Part shown: positions 16,428 to 25,795 of the stretch, one piece after another | Layout: each line of letters starts with the position of its first letter | Numbering within the stretch: the stretch's first letter is position 1 | NCBI RefSeq assembly: GCF_024612015.1 | Contig: NZ_CP102512.1 | Location: 9,734,001 to 9,798,000, forward strand | Source of the DNA: Streptomyces sp. CA-210063 | GTDB taxonomy: Bacteria; Actinomycetota; Actinomycetes; Streptomycetales; Streptomycetaceae | Length of the DNA: 64,000 bases | Reading direction: 5' to 3' | Program-made: the position numbers and the translations under genes | The notes under the pieces: model-generated | What the model was told of the DNA's origin: nothing | The model's database searches: none | What the model saw: the letters and a program-made list of their open reading frames with translations, nothing else

Positions 16428-16449
16428 ACCATCCGGAAAACCGGATGGT
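16428..16449 (-). promoter_or_regulatory. hairpin/operator in tgmA leader
   Basis: Perfect 9-base inverted repeat ACCATCCGG (16428-16436 and 16441-16449) around AAAA, ending about 8 bases before the tgmA AAGGAG. It could be a repressor operator or an RNA hairpin affecting ribosome access. It has no U-tract, so a terminator is less likely. Confidence 0.55.
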
Positions 16450-16588
16450 GACGCTCCGGCCGTCCTCTGTTCGGCCGGGTCGCAGTGCCTCCAGGGAGTT
16501 ATACGAATCGAACGACTGAATGGTTGCCTCATGTTCTCGGCGGGCTGACTTCATGCACCACGAGGTGTCACGGGGCAACGGTGAGTGG

Positions 16589-17845
16589 TCATTTCGCGGC
16601 CGAGTGACGGGTGGCGAACGCGATGGCGGAGGCGAACGCGGCGAGCACCGCGACGCTGGTGAGGGCGGTGGGCAGGGAGAACCATTCGGCCATGAAACCG
16701 ATCGCGGGCGGACCGAGGAGCATGCCGAGATAGCCGAGGGTGGAGGCGGTGGCCACGCCGCTGGGACCGGCCAGCGCGCCGGCGCGTTCGATGGCGACGG
16801 GGAAGATGTTGGCGAGGCCCAGACCGGTGACCGCGAAGCCGAGCAGGGTCGCCCAGACCGAGGGGGCGAGGGAGCCGAGCAGCATGCCGGCCGCCGCGGT
16901 CGCGCCGCCGGCCACGAGCACGGTGGTCCTGCCCAGACGTTCGAGCAGGGTCGTCCCGGTGAGCCGGCCGATCGTCATGGCGAGCGCGAAACACGTGTAA
17001 CCGATCGCCGCGACACCCGAGGAGGTGTCCAGGTCCTCCTCCAGATGCAGGGCGCTCCAGTCGGCCAGCGCCCCCTCGCCGTACGCCGTGCACCCGGCGA
17101 TCAGGCCGAGGACGACCACCAGTCCGCGGGTACGGCCGTCGAGGCGGCGGGGACCGGCCTCCCGGTCGTCGTCCTGGCGGGACTCCAGGTCGTTCCGAGC
17201 GAGGGGGCGGTCCGGCGGTGCCGGGGGCTCGTGGCGCAGCAGGGTGGGCGCGGCGACGGCGGTCACCAGTAGGCCGAGCACGGTGATGCCGAGCAGATGG
17301 TGGGTGGGGGACAGGGAGTCCGCGACCAGGCTGCCGGCTCCCGCCCCGACCATGCCGCCGAGGCTGAACGCGGCGTGGAAACCGGGCATGATCGGCCGCC
17401 CCAGCGCGGCCACGAGGTCGACGGCGGCGCTGTTGAAAGCGACATTGATCCCGCCGAAAGCCGCGCCGAAGATCAGCAGTACCCCGCCCAGCGCGAGCGC
17501 CGAGTGGGTGAGCGGGGGCAGCGCCACGCTGAGCGACAGCAGAACGGCGCACACGACCGTCACCGGATGGCTGCCGAAACGGCGGCAGAGCCGGCCGGTG
17601 AGCATCATCGTGACCACCGCTCCGGCGGACACGCCCAGCAGTGCGAGCCCCAGCGCGCCGGGCGACGCGCCGGTCTGCTCCTTGATCGCGGGGATCCTGA
17701 CCACCCAGCCGGCGAAGACGAAGCCGTCGAGGGCGAAGAAGGCGGTGATGGCGATACGGAGAACACGAAGGACACGGAGGTGGGAGAGGTCGCTGTCGTG
17801 GCCCGGCACGGCGTTGTGCGGTCGGGCTTTGTTTATTCGCGGCAC
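16589..17845 (-). CDS. MFS transporter
   Basis: 418 residues from GTG 17845; GTG 17809 gives 406 residues and neither has a ribosome site, so the start is uncertain. It has twelve predicted membrane helices in two halves joined by a charged loop around residues 200-230 (ARNDLESRQDDDREAG). The conserved loop after helix 2 reads GRLCRRFGSHP, and FGGINVAFNSAAVDL resembles the fucose-permease/YbjJ-like subgroup. Substrate is unknown; exporters and sugar permeases both occur in this subgroup. It is divergent from the DUF427 gene with only 69 bases between. Confidence 0.85.
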   Translation of the reverse strand: MPRINKARPHNAVPGHDSDLSHLRVLRVLRIAITAFFALDGFVFAGWVVRIPAIKEQTGASPGALGLALLGVSAGAVVTMMLTGRLCRRFGSHPVTVVCAVLLSLSVALPPLTHSALALGGVLLIFGAAFGGINVAFNSAAVDLVAALGRPIMPGFHAAFSLGGMVGAGAGSLVADSLSPTHHLLGITVLGLLVTAVAAPTLLRHEPPAPPDRPLARNDLESRQDDDREAGPRRLDGRTRGLVVVLGLIAGCTAYGEGALADWSALHLEEDLDTSSGVAAIGYTCFALAMTIGRLTGTTLLERLGRTTVLVAGGATAAAGMLLGSLAPSVWATLLGFAVTGLGLANIFPVAIERAGALAGPSGVATASTLGYLGMLLGPPAIGFMAEWFSLPTALTSVAVLAAFASAIAFATRHSAAK

Positions 17846-17914
17846 AAAACAGAGGCTAGGCGCGAGCGAACGGCTGGGGCAAGGTGGCTGTAGGACGCCG
17901 AAGGAGAGCCGCTC

Positions 17915-18721
17915 ATGCCGATGTTCCCCACCGAGCACGCCGTGCGGACCACCCCCGAAGGGCTGCTGTGGGAGCCCAGCGAGCGCTGGGTACGCGGAGC
18001 CAAGGGCGATGTGACGGTCGTCGACAGCCGCCACCCCGTACTCGTGTGGGAGCCCGGCGTGCCCGTACCGCTGTACGCGTTCCCGCGCGAGGAGGTCCGC
18101 GAGGATCTGCTCCGCCCGGCGAAGAACCCACCGACGGACGCCCACACCGGGTCACGGGTCTTCTACGACCTCGAAGTCGCCGGCGAGCGTACCGAGAACG
18201 CGGCCTGGACGTTCCCCGCCGCGGACCTGGCCGACCACATCGCCTTCGAGTGGTTCCGGCGCGTCGGCCGGGGCCTCGACCACTGGTACGAGGAAGAGGA
18301 AGAGATCTTCATCCACCCCCGTGACCCGCACAAACGCGTCGACGCCATCGCCGGCAGCCGCCATGTCCGGGTCGAGATCAACGGCACCGTCGTCGCCGAC
18401 ACGCGCCGCCCGGTACTGCTTTTCGAGACCGGTCTGCCCACGCGGTACTACATCCCGCGCGAGGACGTCCGCCTGGACCTGTTCGCCCCCACCGACCGCC
18501 GCACCGGCTGCCCGTACAAGGGCACCGCCGAGTACTGGTCGTGGCGCGGCGAGGCCGACGTACCGCCGAACATCGTCTGGAGCTATCCGGACCCGCTGCC
18601 CGCCGTGGGCGCGATCAAGGGACTCCTCGCCTTCTACAACGAGGAGGTCGACATCACCGTCGACGGCGAACTCCAGGAACGCCCGATCACGCCCTTCAGC
18701 ACGAAGCCCTCGTCGACGTGA
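17915..18721 (+). CDS. double DUF427 domain protein
   Basis: 268 residues with AGGAGAG at good spacing before the ATG. Two copies of the small DUF427 beta-fold are visible, each around a repeated pattern of RPVLLFETGLPTRYYIPREDV (second copy, about 165-185) and HPVLVWEPGVPVPLYAFPRE (first copy, about 40-60). Each is followed by an aromatic W-S/T-Y/F-P block. The family is common in actinobacteria and fungi, and its activity is not established. No signal peptide or membrane segment. It is divergent from an MFS gene and may share its promoter region. Confidence 0.85.
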   Translation: MPMFPTEHAVRTTPEGLLWEPSERWVRGAKGDVTVVDSRHPVLVWEPGVPVPLYAFPREEVREDLLRPAKNPPTDAHTGSRVFYDLEVAGERTENAAWTFPAADLADHIAFEWFRRVGRGLDHWYEEEEEIFIHPRDPHKRVDAIAGSRHVRVEINGTVVADTRRPVLLFETGLPTRYYIPREDVRLDLFAPTDRRTGCPYKGTAEYWSWRGEADVPPNIVWSYPDPLPAVGAIKGLLAFYNEEVDITVDGELQERPITPFSTKPSST

Positions 18722-18946
18722 CCCACGACATGACCCACGACGGTCGTCGGATCCCGCCTATGCTGAGGACGGCCGTTCCGCCGATCGCCGCCGGCCCTCC
18801 AGGGCTCCGGACCGGATGCCGGGGCCGGAGGTCGTGGCCCTCCACAGGCCGTGACTGCCACCGCCATCGGCTGACGCACCGCCGTGTTCGAGTGGCGCCG
18901 CACCCGGCGCTCCCTGACCTCTCCAGCCCGTCCAAGGAGAGCCCCC

Positions 18947-19051
18947 GTGGCCGTACGCCACCGGACGGTCCACGTACCCAGCGGCGCCTTCTTCACCATG
19001 GAGGACCCGAACCTGCTCCTCGCCCACCTCGGTGAACACCACGACCGCTGA
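18947..19051 (+). CDS. possible small protein (34 residues)
   Basis: A short frame from GTG 18947 to TGA 19051 with a near-ideal ribosome site, AAGGAGA at 18934-18940, six bases ahead. The peptide starts MAVRHRTVHVPSGAFFTMED and ends with a His-rich LGEHHDR, with five histidines in 34 residues. It lies in the roughly 565-base stretch between the DUF427 gene and copA, whose remaining sequence (18722-18946 and 19052-19286) shows nothing else I can support. I do not recognise it. It could be a real small protein, a leader peptide or a decayed gene end. Confidence 0.4.
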   Translation: MAVRHRTVHVPSGAFFTMEDPNLLLAHLGEHHDR

Positions 19052-19286
19052 ACGATCGCATCGAATTTCCCCTTGCCGTCCTCGACGAGATTCTCGCGGG
19101 CGTGGGCAATGGAATTCGCCGATTTGGCCCGTAACGGTCCGTCGGCACAACCTCCGAGATGTCTCCGTGGAATGGCCCAGGGACGCACTCATCGTTTTCG
19201 GCGGGAGTGCCCAGGTCGGAAAATCGATCCCTGGCATTCGACACGATTTTCGCTCCAGGGGCAGCGGCGCCATGCCCGCGGGGTAA

Positions 19287-21548
19287 TCAGTCGGCGGTTC
19301 GGAACGTGCGCAGCCGCAGGGAATTGCCCACGACGAAGACCGAGGAGAAGGCCATGGCCGCTCCGGCGATCATCGGGTTGAGAAGGCCGGCCGCGGCGAG
19401 TGGCAGGGCGGCCACGTTGTAGGCGAAGGCCCAGAACAGGTTGGACCGGATGGTGCCGAGGGTCCGGCGGGCGAGGCGGATGGCGTCGGCCGCCGCGCGC
19501 AGGTCGCCTCGTACGAGGGTCAGGTCGCCGGCCTCGATCGCGGCGTCCGTGCCGGTCCCCATCGCCAGGCCCAGGTCGGCCTGCGCGAGCGCGGCCGCGT
19601 CGTTGACGCCGTCGCCGACCATCGCGACCGAACGGCCCTCGTCCTGCAGCCGCTTGACGACGTCGACCTTGTCCTGCGGCAGGACCTCAGCGATCACGTC
19701 CTCGGGCGCGATACCGACCTCGCGGGCGACGGACTCGGCGACGGCCCGGTTGTCGCCGGTCAGCAGGATCGGCGTGAGGCCCAGTGCGCGCAGCCGGGTG
19801 ATCGCCTCCGCGCTGGTCGCCTTCACCGCGTCGGCGACCTCGAGGACCGCACGCGCCTCGCCGTCCCAGGCGACCGCGATGGCCGTACGTCCGGACGCTT
19901 CGGCCTCGGACCTGGCCCGCCGGAGTTCCGAGGGCAGTTCCATGGCCCAGTCGGCGAGGAGCCGCTCGCGGCCGACGAGGACCGCGTGGCCGTCGACGAT
20001 CCCCTGCACACCGAGCCCGGGTACGTTCGCGAAGTCCTCCGGCGTGGGGAGCGCACCGACCTTCGCCAACGCCCCCTCGGCGACGGCCCGGGCGACCGGG
20101 TGCTCGGAGGCGTGCTCCAACGCGCCCGCCAGCCGCAGGACTTCGGCCTCGTCGGTGTTGTCGGCGGTGTGCACGGCGAGCAGGGTCATACGGCCGGTGG
20201 TGACGGTGCCCGTCTTGTCGAGGACGACCGTGTCGACCTTGCGCGTGGACTCCAGGACCTCCGGGCCCTTGATCAGGATGCCGAGCTGGGCGCCGCGCCC
20301 GGTGCCGACCAGCAGCGCGGTCGGGGTGGCCAGTCCCAGGGCACAGGGGCAGGCGATGATCAGTACGGCGACCGCGGCGGTGAACGCGGCCGTCAGGCCG
20401 GCGCCGTTACCGAGCCAGAAGCCGAGGGTGCCCAGGGCAAGGGCGATCACGATCGGCACGAAGACGGCGGAGATCCGGTCCGCGAGCCGCTGCGCCGCGG
20501 CCTTCCCGTTCTGCGCGTCCTCCACCAGCCTCGCCATCCGGGCCAGTTGGGTGTCGGCGCCGACGCGGGTGGCCTCGACGACGAGCCGGCCGCCCGCGTT
20601 GACCGTGGCACCGGTGACCGGGTCGCCGGCCGCGACCTCCACGGGCACGGACTCGCCGGTGAGCATGGACGCGTCCACGGCGGACGAGCCCTCGACGACC
20701 GTGCCGTCGGTGGCGATCTTCTCGCCGGGCCGCACCAGGAAGCGGTCGCCGACCTTCAACTCGGCGACGGGAACACTCTGTTCGCCGCCGTCGGGCCGCA
20801 GCACGGTGACGTCCTTGGCACCCAGCTCCAGCAGCGCCCGCAGCGCCGCACCCGCCTTGCGCTTGGAGCGGGCCTCGAAATACCGCCCGGCCAGGATGAA
20901 GGCGGTCACTCCGGCCGCCGCCTCCAGATAGATGCTCCCGGCGCCGTCACCTCGGACGATGGTCAGCTCGAAGGGGTGCTTCATGCCCGGCGTGCCCGCC
21001 GTACCGAAGAACAGCGCCCACAGCGACCAGCTGAACGCGGCCAGTGTGCCGATGGAGATCAGCGTGTCCATGGTGGCGGCACCGTGCCGGGCGTTCGTCC
21101 AGGCGGCCCGATGGAAGGGCCATCCCGCGTACGTCACCACGGGCGCCGCCAGCGTCAGGGAGAGCCACTGCCAGTACTCGAACTGCAACGCCGGGATCAT
21201 GGCCATCGCGACGACCGGGACGGCCAGGGCCACCGCCGTGATCAAGCGCTCCCTGAGCGGCCGCAGCTCGTCGTCCGCCGCCTCACCGTCGCCCTCGGGC
21301 TCGGCCGGTACGGGTGGCGCGGGCTCCCGGGCCGTGTAACCCGTCGCCTCGACGGTGGCGATCAGGTCCCGCACGGAGACGTCATCGGCGTAGCTGACCT
21401 TCGCCTTCTCGGTGGCGTAGTTGACCGTCGCGGTGACGCCCTCCATGCGGTTCAGCTTCTTCTCGACACGGGCCGCGCAGGAGGCGCAGGTCATGCCGCC
21501 GATGGAGAGCTCAACCTCGGCGGCGGTGCCGGTCCTGGTGGTGGTCAT
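19287..21548 (-). CDS. copA: copper-translocating P1B-type ATPase
   Basis: 753 residues from ATG 21548, with GAGGAG just upstream; longer frames upstream cross the operator. One N-terminal heavy-metal domain carries GMTCASC (C21, C24). Eight membrane helices follow, with the CPC motif at residues 400-402, the phosphorylated aspartate D444 in DKTGT, the HP dipeptide in SEHPVARA and the hinge [13 protein letters not shown] with an N-terminal CxxC domain indicates export of monovalent copper (or silver) from the cytosol. It is divergent from a secreted protein gene, and CsoR-like palindromes lie between them, so copper-induced derepression is expected. No copZ or csoR gene is present here. Confidence 0.93.
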   Translation of the reverse strand: MTTTRTGTAAEVELSIGGMTCASCAARVEKKLNRMEGVTATVNYATEKAKVSYADDVSVRDLIATVEATGYTAREPAPPVPAEPEGDGEAADDELRPLRERLITAVALAVPVVAMAMIPALQFEYWQWLSLTLAAPVVTYAGWPFHRAAWTNARHGAATMDTLISIGTLAAFSWSLWALFFGTAGTPGMKHPFELTIVRGDGAGSIYLEAAAGVTAFILAGRYFEARSKRKAGAALRALLELGAKDVTVLRPDGGEQSVPVAELKVGDRFLVRPGEKIATDGTVVEGSSAVDASMLTGESVPVEVAAGDPVTGATVNAGGRLVVEATRVGADTQLARMARLVEDAQNGKAAAQRLADRISAVFVPIVIALALGTLGFWLGNGAGLTAAFTAAVAVLIIACPCALGLATPTALLVGTGRGAQLGILIKGPEVLESTRKVDTVVLDKTGTVTTGRMTLLAVHTADNTDEAEVLRLAGALEHASEHPVARAVAEGALAKVGALPTPEDFANVPGLGVQGIVDGHAVLVGRERLLADWAMELPSELRRARSEAEASGRTAIAVAWDGEARAVLEVADAVKATSAEAITRLRALGLTPILLTGDNRAVAESVAREVGIAPEDVIAEVLPQDKVDVVKRLQDEGRSVAMVGDGVNDAAALAQADLGLAMGTGTDAAIEAGDLTLVRGDLRAAADAIRLARRTLGTIRSNLFWAFAYNVAALPLAAAGLLNPMIAGAAMAFSSVFVVGNSLRLRTFRTAD

Positions 21549-21611
21549 GGCTGCTCCTCGTGCGTGGTGGGCGGCGGTCAGGTACGGGGTGGGGGTAATC
21601 TTCGTTCCCAC

Positions 21612-21642
21612 AGTCTGTATACCCCCGAGGGGTATACAGACT
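21612..21642. promoter_or_regulatory. CsoR-type copper operator 1
   Basis: Palindrome with 14-base arms (21612-21625 and 21629-21642) around a 3-base spacer; its core is GTATACCCC / GGGGTATAC. This matches the C-tract/G-tract form of CsoR operators in actinobacteria. It lies 64 bases upstream of copA. Confidence 0.8.
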
Positions 21643-21660
21643 CCAAGTCGCCGGCAGTGC

Positions 21661-21688
21661 TTGACTCTATACCCCCCCGGGGTATTGT
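21661..21688 (+). promoter_or_regulatory. promoter with embedded CsoR-type operator 2
   Basis: TTGACT (21661-21666) and TATTGT (21683-21688) are separated by 16 bases, with the palindrome ATACCCC-CCC-GGGGTAT (21669-21685) filling the spacer. Bound CsoR would block polymerase directly. It drives the secreted copper-associated protein gene at 21729. Confidence 0.7.
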
Positions 21689-21728
21689 GAGCTGTGTGTG
21701 GAGACCCCCGACCCCGAAGGAGACGGCC

Positions 21729-22697
21729 ATGGACACCGGACTGAGGATCACCGCGTTCGCCGCCGCGCTGGCCGCGACGTTCGGCGCCGCCTACGGCGTG
21801 GGCAAGGGCGTCGAACCCGTCGTCTCGGACACCCCGGAGAGCGCGCCCGCACGCCACGACAGCCACGGCGGGGAAACGTCACCGGAACCCGACGGAGGCG
21901 GCGGCCACGCGGAGGAGCACGCATCGGCCCCGGCCGGCGGGCTGCAGATCTCCGAGGGCGGCTACACGCTCGACCTCCGGACCCCGAGCGTCACCGCCGG
22001 GCGCCGCGCCGACCTGCGCTTCGTCATCCGGGACGAGGACGGCCGTGCCGTCACGGCGTACCAGCGCGAGCACGACAAGGAACTCCACCTCATCCTCGCC
22101 TCACGCGACCTGGTCACCTACCGCCATCTGCACCCCACCCGCGCCGCAGACGGCACCTGGAGCATCCCCGTCGACCTGCCCCGGGCGGGCGGCTACCGCG
22201 TCTTCGCCGACTTCACCCCGGCCGGGAAGAACACCGAGAACCTCACCCTCGGCGCGGACCTGGCCGCCTCGGGCACGTTCAAGCCGGAGAAGCTCCCGGC
22301 GGCGAGCGACACCGCCGAGGTCAACGGCTACGAGGTCGAGCTGGACGGCGGCCTGCGGCCGGGCGCGGCGAGCGAACTCAAGCTCAAGGTCTCCCGCGAC
22401 GGCCGGCCCGTCACCGACCTCCAGCCCTACCTCGGCGCCTACGGCCACCTGGTCGCCCTGCGCTCCGGCGACCTCGCCTACCTGCACGTCCACCCCAACG
22501 GTGAACCGGGAGACGGAAAGACCGAACCCGGCCCGGACATCTCCTTCACGGCCACCGCCCCCAGCACCGGCACCTACCGCCTCTTCCTCGACTTCAAGCA
22601 CCAAGGGAGCGTCCACACGGCGGCGTTCACGGTCGGGACCGGAGGAGCGGCGGCAGCGGAAGAGTCGGAGCCACCTTCGGTTGATCACGCGCACTGA
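21729..22697 (+). CDS. secreted, copper-linked hypothetical protein
   Basis: 322 residues, ATG preceded by GAAGGAG. An N-terminal signal or anchor helix (about residues 5-25) leads to a His/Glu/Gly-rich linker and two beta-rich domains (about 70-190 and 205-305). Both contain metal-friendly His motifs such as YRHLHPT and [11 protein letters not shown], and the protein ends in VDHAH. No enzyme motif. In Streptomyces an equivalent secreted protein lies next to a copA gene and is in the CsoR regulon (from memory). Divergent CsoR sites here support an extracellular copper-handling role. Exact function unknown. Confidence 0.78.
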   Translation: MDTGLRITAFAAALAATFGAAYGVGKGVEPVVSDTPESAPARHDSHGGETSPEPDGGGGHAEEHASAPAGGLQISEGGYTLDLRTPSVTAGRRADLRFVIRDEDGRAVTAYQREHDKELHLILASRDLVTYRHLHPTRAADGTWSIPVDLPRAGGYRVFADFTPAGKNTENLTLGADLAASGTFKPEKLPAASDTAEVNGYEVELDGGLRPGAASELKLKVSRDGRPVTDLQPYLGAYGHLVALRSGDLAYLHVHPNGEPGDGKTEPGPDISFTATAPSTGTYRLFLDFKHQGSVHTAAFTVGTGGAAAAEESEPPSVDHAH

Positions 22698-22698
22698 C

Positions 22699-22734
22699 GG
22701 TGCACCCGCGCCCCGTCAGGGGCGCGGGTGCACC
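22699..22734. terminator. bidirectional terminator hairpin inside repeat copy B
   Basis: Perfect 16-base arms (22699-22714 and 22719-22734) around the loop GTCA. It lies between the convergent ends of the copper-linked gene (stop at 22697) and the amidase gene (stop at 22767). Confidence 0.85.
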
Positions 22735-22761
22735 GCGCGAGCAACCACGAATCACCCGCAG
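22699..22761 (-). repeat. dispersed intergenic repeat, copy B
   Basis: Read on the minus strand it runs CTGCGGGTGATTCGTGGTTG, then CTCGCGC and the GC hairpin. This matches copy A (7671-7750) in both flanks but lacks the CCCACGCGGCGGAGCC middle block. Confidence 0.75.
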
Positions 22762-22766
22762 CTGAA

Positions 22767-24275
22767 TCACCGCGCCCGCAGCGGAGCGTTCACCACCGGC
22801 GGCCGGCGCTCACCCACCCGCGTCGCCCGTTCGAAGGCGTGGCCGGCCTTCAGGACCGACCAGTCCCGGCGGTGCGGGCCGACGATCTGCAGCCCGACCG
22901 GCAGGCCCTCCGGGGTGAAACCGGCCGGGACGGACAGGGCGGGGCAGCCCGTGACGGAGATCAGGTACGCCGAGCGCATCCAGTCGAGATACGTCTCCAT
23001 GGGGGTGCCGTCGACGACCGTCGGGTACGGCAGGTCGATGTCGAAGGGCGCGACCTGGCTGACCGGCAGCAACAGCAGGTCGTACCGCTCGAAGAACTCG
23101 CGGACCCGGTGGAAGAGCGCGCCGTGCAGCGCCTGCGCCCGCCCCAGGTCGGGGCCGCCGAGCCTGCGGCCCTCCTCGATGTTCCAGATCACGTCCGGGG
23201 CCAGCCGGTCGCGGTGCTCGTCCAGCAGCGGCCCGTAGGAGAGCTCCACCTGCCAGGCGCGCTGGGCGAGGAACACCTCGTCCGCGCCCCTGAGGTCCGG
23301 GCAGGCCTCCTCGACCTCGCAGCCCAGCGCGGAGAACACCTCCGGCGCCGGGCGCAGCGCCTCCCGTACCTCCGGATCCACGGGCACGGCCCCGCCGAGA
23401 TCGGGCGACCAGGCGACCCGCAACCCCCGTAGGTTGCCGTCGAGTTGCCAGGCGAAAGTGGAGCCGGGCGTCTGGAGGGAGCGCGGGTCGCGGGGGTCGG
23501 GACCCGCCAGTACGGACAGGGTCAGGGCGACGTCCGCCACCGTCCGGGCCATCGGCCCCTTCACCGACAGCTGGCCCCACGGCGCCTTGTCGGGCCAGGA
23601 CGGCACCCGGCCCGGCGACGGGCGCAGACCGACGACGTTGTTGAAGGAGGCGGGATTGCGCAGTGAGCCGCCGGTGTCGCTGCCGTCGGCGATGGGCTGC
23701 ATCCCGCAGGCGAGGGCCGCCCCCGCGCCGCCGCTGCTGCCGCCCGCGCTGCGGGAGAGGTCGTACGGGTTGCGGGTGGCCCCGAAGACGGGGTTGACGG
23801 TGTGCGAACCCAGGCCGAGTTCGGGCACGTTGGTCTTGCCGAGGGTGATCGCCCCCGCCTTCCGCAGCCGCTCGACGACCAGGTGGTCGTGGTCGGGGAC
23901 GCGGTCGGTGAAGATCGGCGAACCGGACGTCGTCCGGATGCCCGCCGTGTCGTGCAGATCCTTGTGCGCGACGGGCAGCCCGTGCAGCGGGCCGACCGGC
24001 TCCCCGGCCGCCATCCGGTCGTCCGCCTCGGCCGCCTGTTCCAGCGCCCGGTCGGCCACCAGCGTCACGATCGCGTTCACCGTCGGATTGACCCGCTCGA
24101 TCCGTTCCAGGTGGGCGGTCACCACCTCCCGCGCGGACACCTCGCGGCGCGTGAGCGCGACGGAGAGTTCGTACGCGGTCCGCAAGCACAGGTCGTCCGT
24201 CGGGTCCGCGTCGCCCGTCGGGTTCACGGGGTACTGCGTGGGGTGGTCGACGAGGTGGTTCACGAGGTGGTTCAC
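22767..24275 (-). CDS. amidase signature family hydrolase
   Basis: 502 residues from GTG 24275, which overlaps the stop of the Nramp-like gene (GTGA), so the two are translationally coupled. The Ser-cisSer-Lys triad is visible: Lys in VAHKDLHD, cis-Ser in RSAGGSSGGAGAA and the nucleophile in GSDTGGSLRNPA. The N-terminus has a small direct repeat coding NHLVNHLV. The family hydrolyses amides ranging from acetamide-like compounds to peptide or aryl amides in the cytosol. A metal- or solute-transporter partner is unusual and may point to uptake and use of an amide, but the substrate is unknown. Confidence 0.9.
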   Translation of the reverse strand: MNHLVNHLVDHPTQYPVNPTGDADPTDDLCLRTAYELSVALTRREVSAREVVTAHLERIERVNPTVNAIVTLVADRALEQAAEADDRMAAGEPVGPLHGLPVAHKDLHDTAGIRTTSGSPIFTDRVPDHDHLVVERLRKAGAITLGKTNVPELGLGSHTVNPVFGATRNPYDLSRSAGGSSGGAGAALACGMQPIADGSDTGGSLRNPASFNNVVGLRPSPGRVPSWPDKAPWGQLSVKGPMARTVADVALTLSVLAGPDPRDPRSLQTPGSTFAWQLDGNLRGLRVAWSPDLGGAVPVDPEVREALRPAPEVFSALGCEVEEACPDLRGADEVFLAQRAWQVELSYGPLLDEHRDRLAPDVIWNIEEGRRLGGPDLGRAQALHGALFHRVREFFERYDLLLLPVSQVAPFDIDLPYPTVVDGTPMETYLDWMRSAYLISVTGCPALSVPAGFTPEGLPVGLQIVGPHRRDWSVLKAGHAFERATRVGERRPPVVNAPLRAR

Positions 24276-25603
24276 GCCCCTCCCAGGGAGTCCTTGAGCT
24301 GGACGACCGCGAGACTTCCGAAGAGCACGAAGGAGCCGCCCAGCAGTACGTTCGAGGTGATGCGGTTACGCAGCGCCGGTTCCACGCTCCGGCGGTTGAG
24401 CAGCACGAGCAGCGCGCCGGAGAGCAGCGGCAGGATCAGCGAGCCGACGGCGGCGTAGGTGAGGACGAGGGACACCGGCCGTCCCAGGAAGGTGACGACG
24501 ACCGCGGTGACGGCGCAGTAGAGGACGAAGGCCCGGAACGGGCGGCCGTTCTGCGCGATGTGGGGCTCCGCCTCGGCGTCCGGGATGCCGCGCAGCGCCC
24601 GCAGCGAGTCGGCCATCATGTAGCACAGGCCGTTGAAGCCGCCGACGAGCGCGCTCAGCGTCACCAGGAAGAACGTCCCCAGGAACAGCACCCGCGCCAC
24701 CGACCCCAGATCGGCGCCGAGCGGATCGGCGAGCGCGGCCAGACCCTCGCTGCCGGTGATGCTCCCGCCGGTGCCGTACAGCAGACCCGTGCCCACCACC
24801 GTCGTGCACAGCACGAACAGGAAGGTGAGGCCGTAACTCACCGCCGAATCGGCCCGCATGAGCCGCAGCCGGCTCCGGTCCGCCCAGCCCTTCTCCCGCA
24901 CCCAGTAGCTGTACGAGGCGATCCCGGCCGTACCGCCCACCCCGCCGATCAGCGCCAGCACCGTCACCACGTCACCCTCCGGCAGCCGTGGGCGCAACGT
25001 GCCCAGCAGGCCGGGCAGATCGTCGGCGGTGGCGAGCATGGCCACCGCCAGGACGGCCATGCCGAGGAACTTGGCGAGCATGAAGACGCTCATCACCCGC
25101 TCGAACAGCGCGTACCGCCCGACGTACACGATCACGGCCGCCGCCAGCGCGATCGCCACGGCGACCGGCCTGACCGGCAGCACGGGGAACAGCGTCGACA
25201 GCGCCAACGACGCCACCGAGCTGAGCGCGGCCCCGTAGAGCAGCCCGATGACCAGCACGAACAGCATGAACACCAACGGCAGCCAGCGGGCGGCCGACTT
25301 CAGGCTCACGATCACGGTCTGCCCGGTGGCCAGGTACAGCCGGCCCACCGCCTCGGTGAGCGCGTACTTCAGGACGACACCGATGACGATCGCCCACATC
25401 AGCGCCATTCCGTACCCGGCCGCGCCCGCGAGCGACGTCACCATGTCGCCCGCGCCCACACTCGCGGCGGCCAGCACCAGACCGGGGCCCAGCAGGGCCA
25501 GCCGGCCGCGCCGGGTACCCGCGGGCCGGAACGGCGCCGGGGCGGTGGAGTCGGCGGCCGGGGAACGTGGGGGACTGCCGGGAGTCACGGTCACGTCAAC
25601 CAT
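24272..25603 (-). CDS. Nramp-like transporter lacking canonical metal-site motif
   Basis: 443 residues from ATG 25603 (ATG 25633 possible). About eleven membrane helices with the Nramp fold order. The first helix, where classical Nramp has DPGN, reads GPGLVLAAASVGAGDMVTSL, so the motif is GAGD. The sixth-helix MPH motif is also absent (region GGVGGTAGIASYSYW). Transition-metal transport cannot be assumed; related non-canonical clades move other ions or substrates. Downstream amidase is coupled by overlap. Divergent from an AsnC-type regulator, which may control it. Confidence 0.82.
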   Translation of the reverse strand: MVDVTVTPGSPPRSPAADSTAPAPFRPAGTRRGRLALLGPGLVLAAASVGAGDMVTSLAGAAGYGMALMWAIVIGVVLKYALTEAVGRLYLATGQTVIVSLKSAARWLPLVFMLFVLVIGLLYGAALSSVASLALSTLFPVLPVRPVAVAIALAAAVIVYVGRYALFERVMSVFMLAKFLGMAVLAVAMLATADDLPGLLGTLRPRLPEGDVVTVLALIGGVGGTAGIASYSYWVREKGWADRSRLRLMRADSAVSYGLTFLFVLCTTVVGTGLLYGTGGSITGSEGLAALADPLGADLGSVARVLFLGTFFLVTLSALVGGFNGLCYMMADSLRALRGIPDAEAEPHIAQNGRPFRAFVLYCAVTAVVVTFLGRPVSLVLTYAAVGSLILPLLSGALLVLLNRRSVEPALRNRITSNVLLGGSFVLFGSLAVVQLKDSLGGA

Positions 25604-25795
25604 CTCCGTACATCGGGGAGTTACGGGAGTCATGGGTTCGTGCGGCGTGCGGGCCGAGGGGGACGGTGGACGCGCCCGCACGGCGGGGAGACCGTGCGGG
25701 ACATGCGATTCCACTTCCCGGCAGGCTGGGCCACGGCGACGGAAGGGAACAAGAAGCCCTGGGGAGTTGACGGAATCCGCCATAGGCTGGGTCCG

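Noticed and set aside
18722..18946. Riboswitch or structured RNA leader before the small frame
   Set aside because: I compared it by eye with cobalamin and SAM-type conserved cores and found no match.
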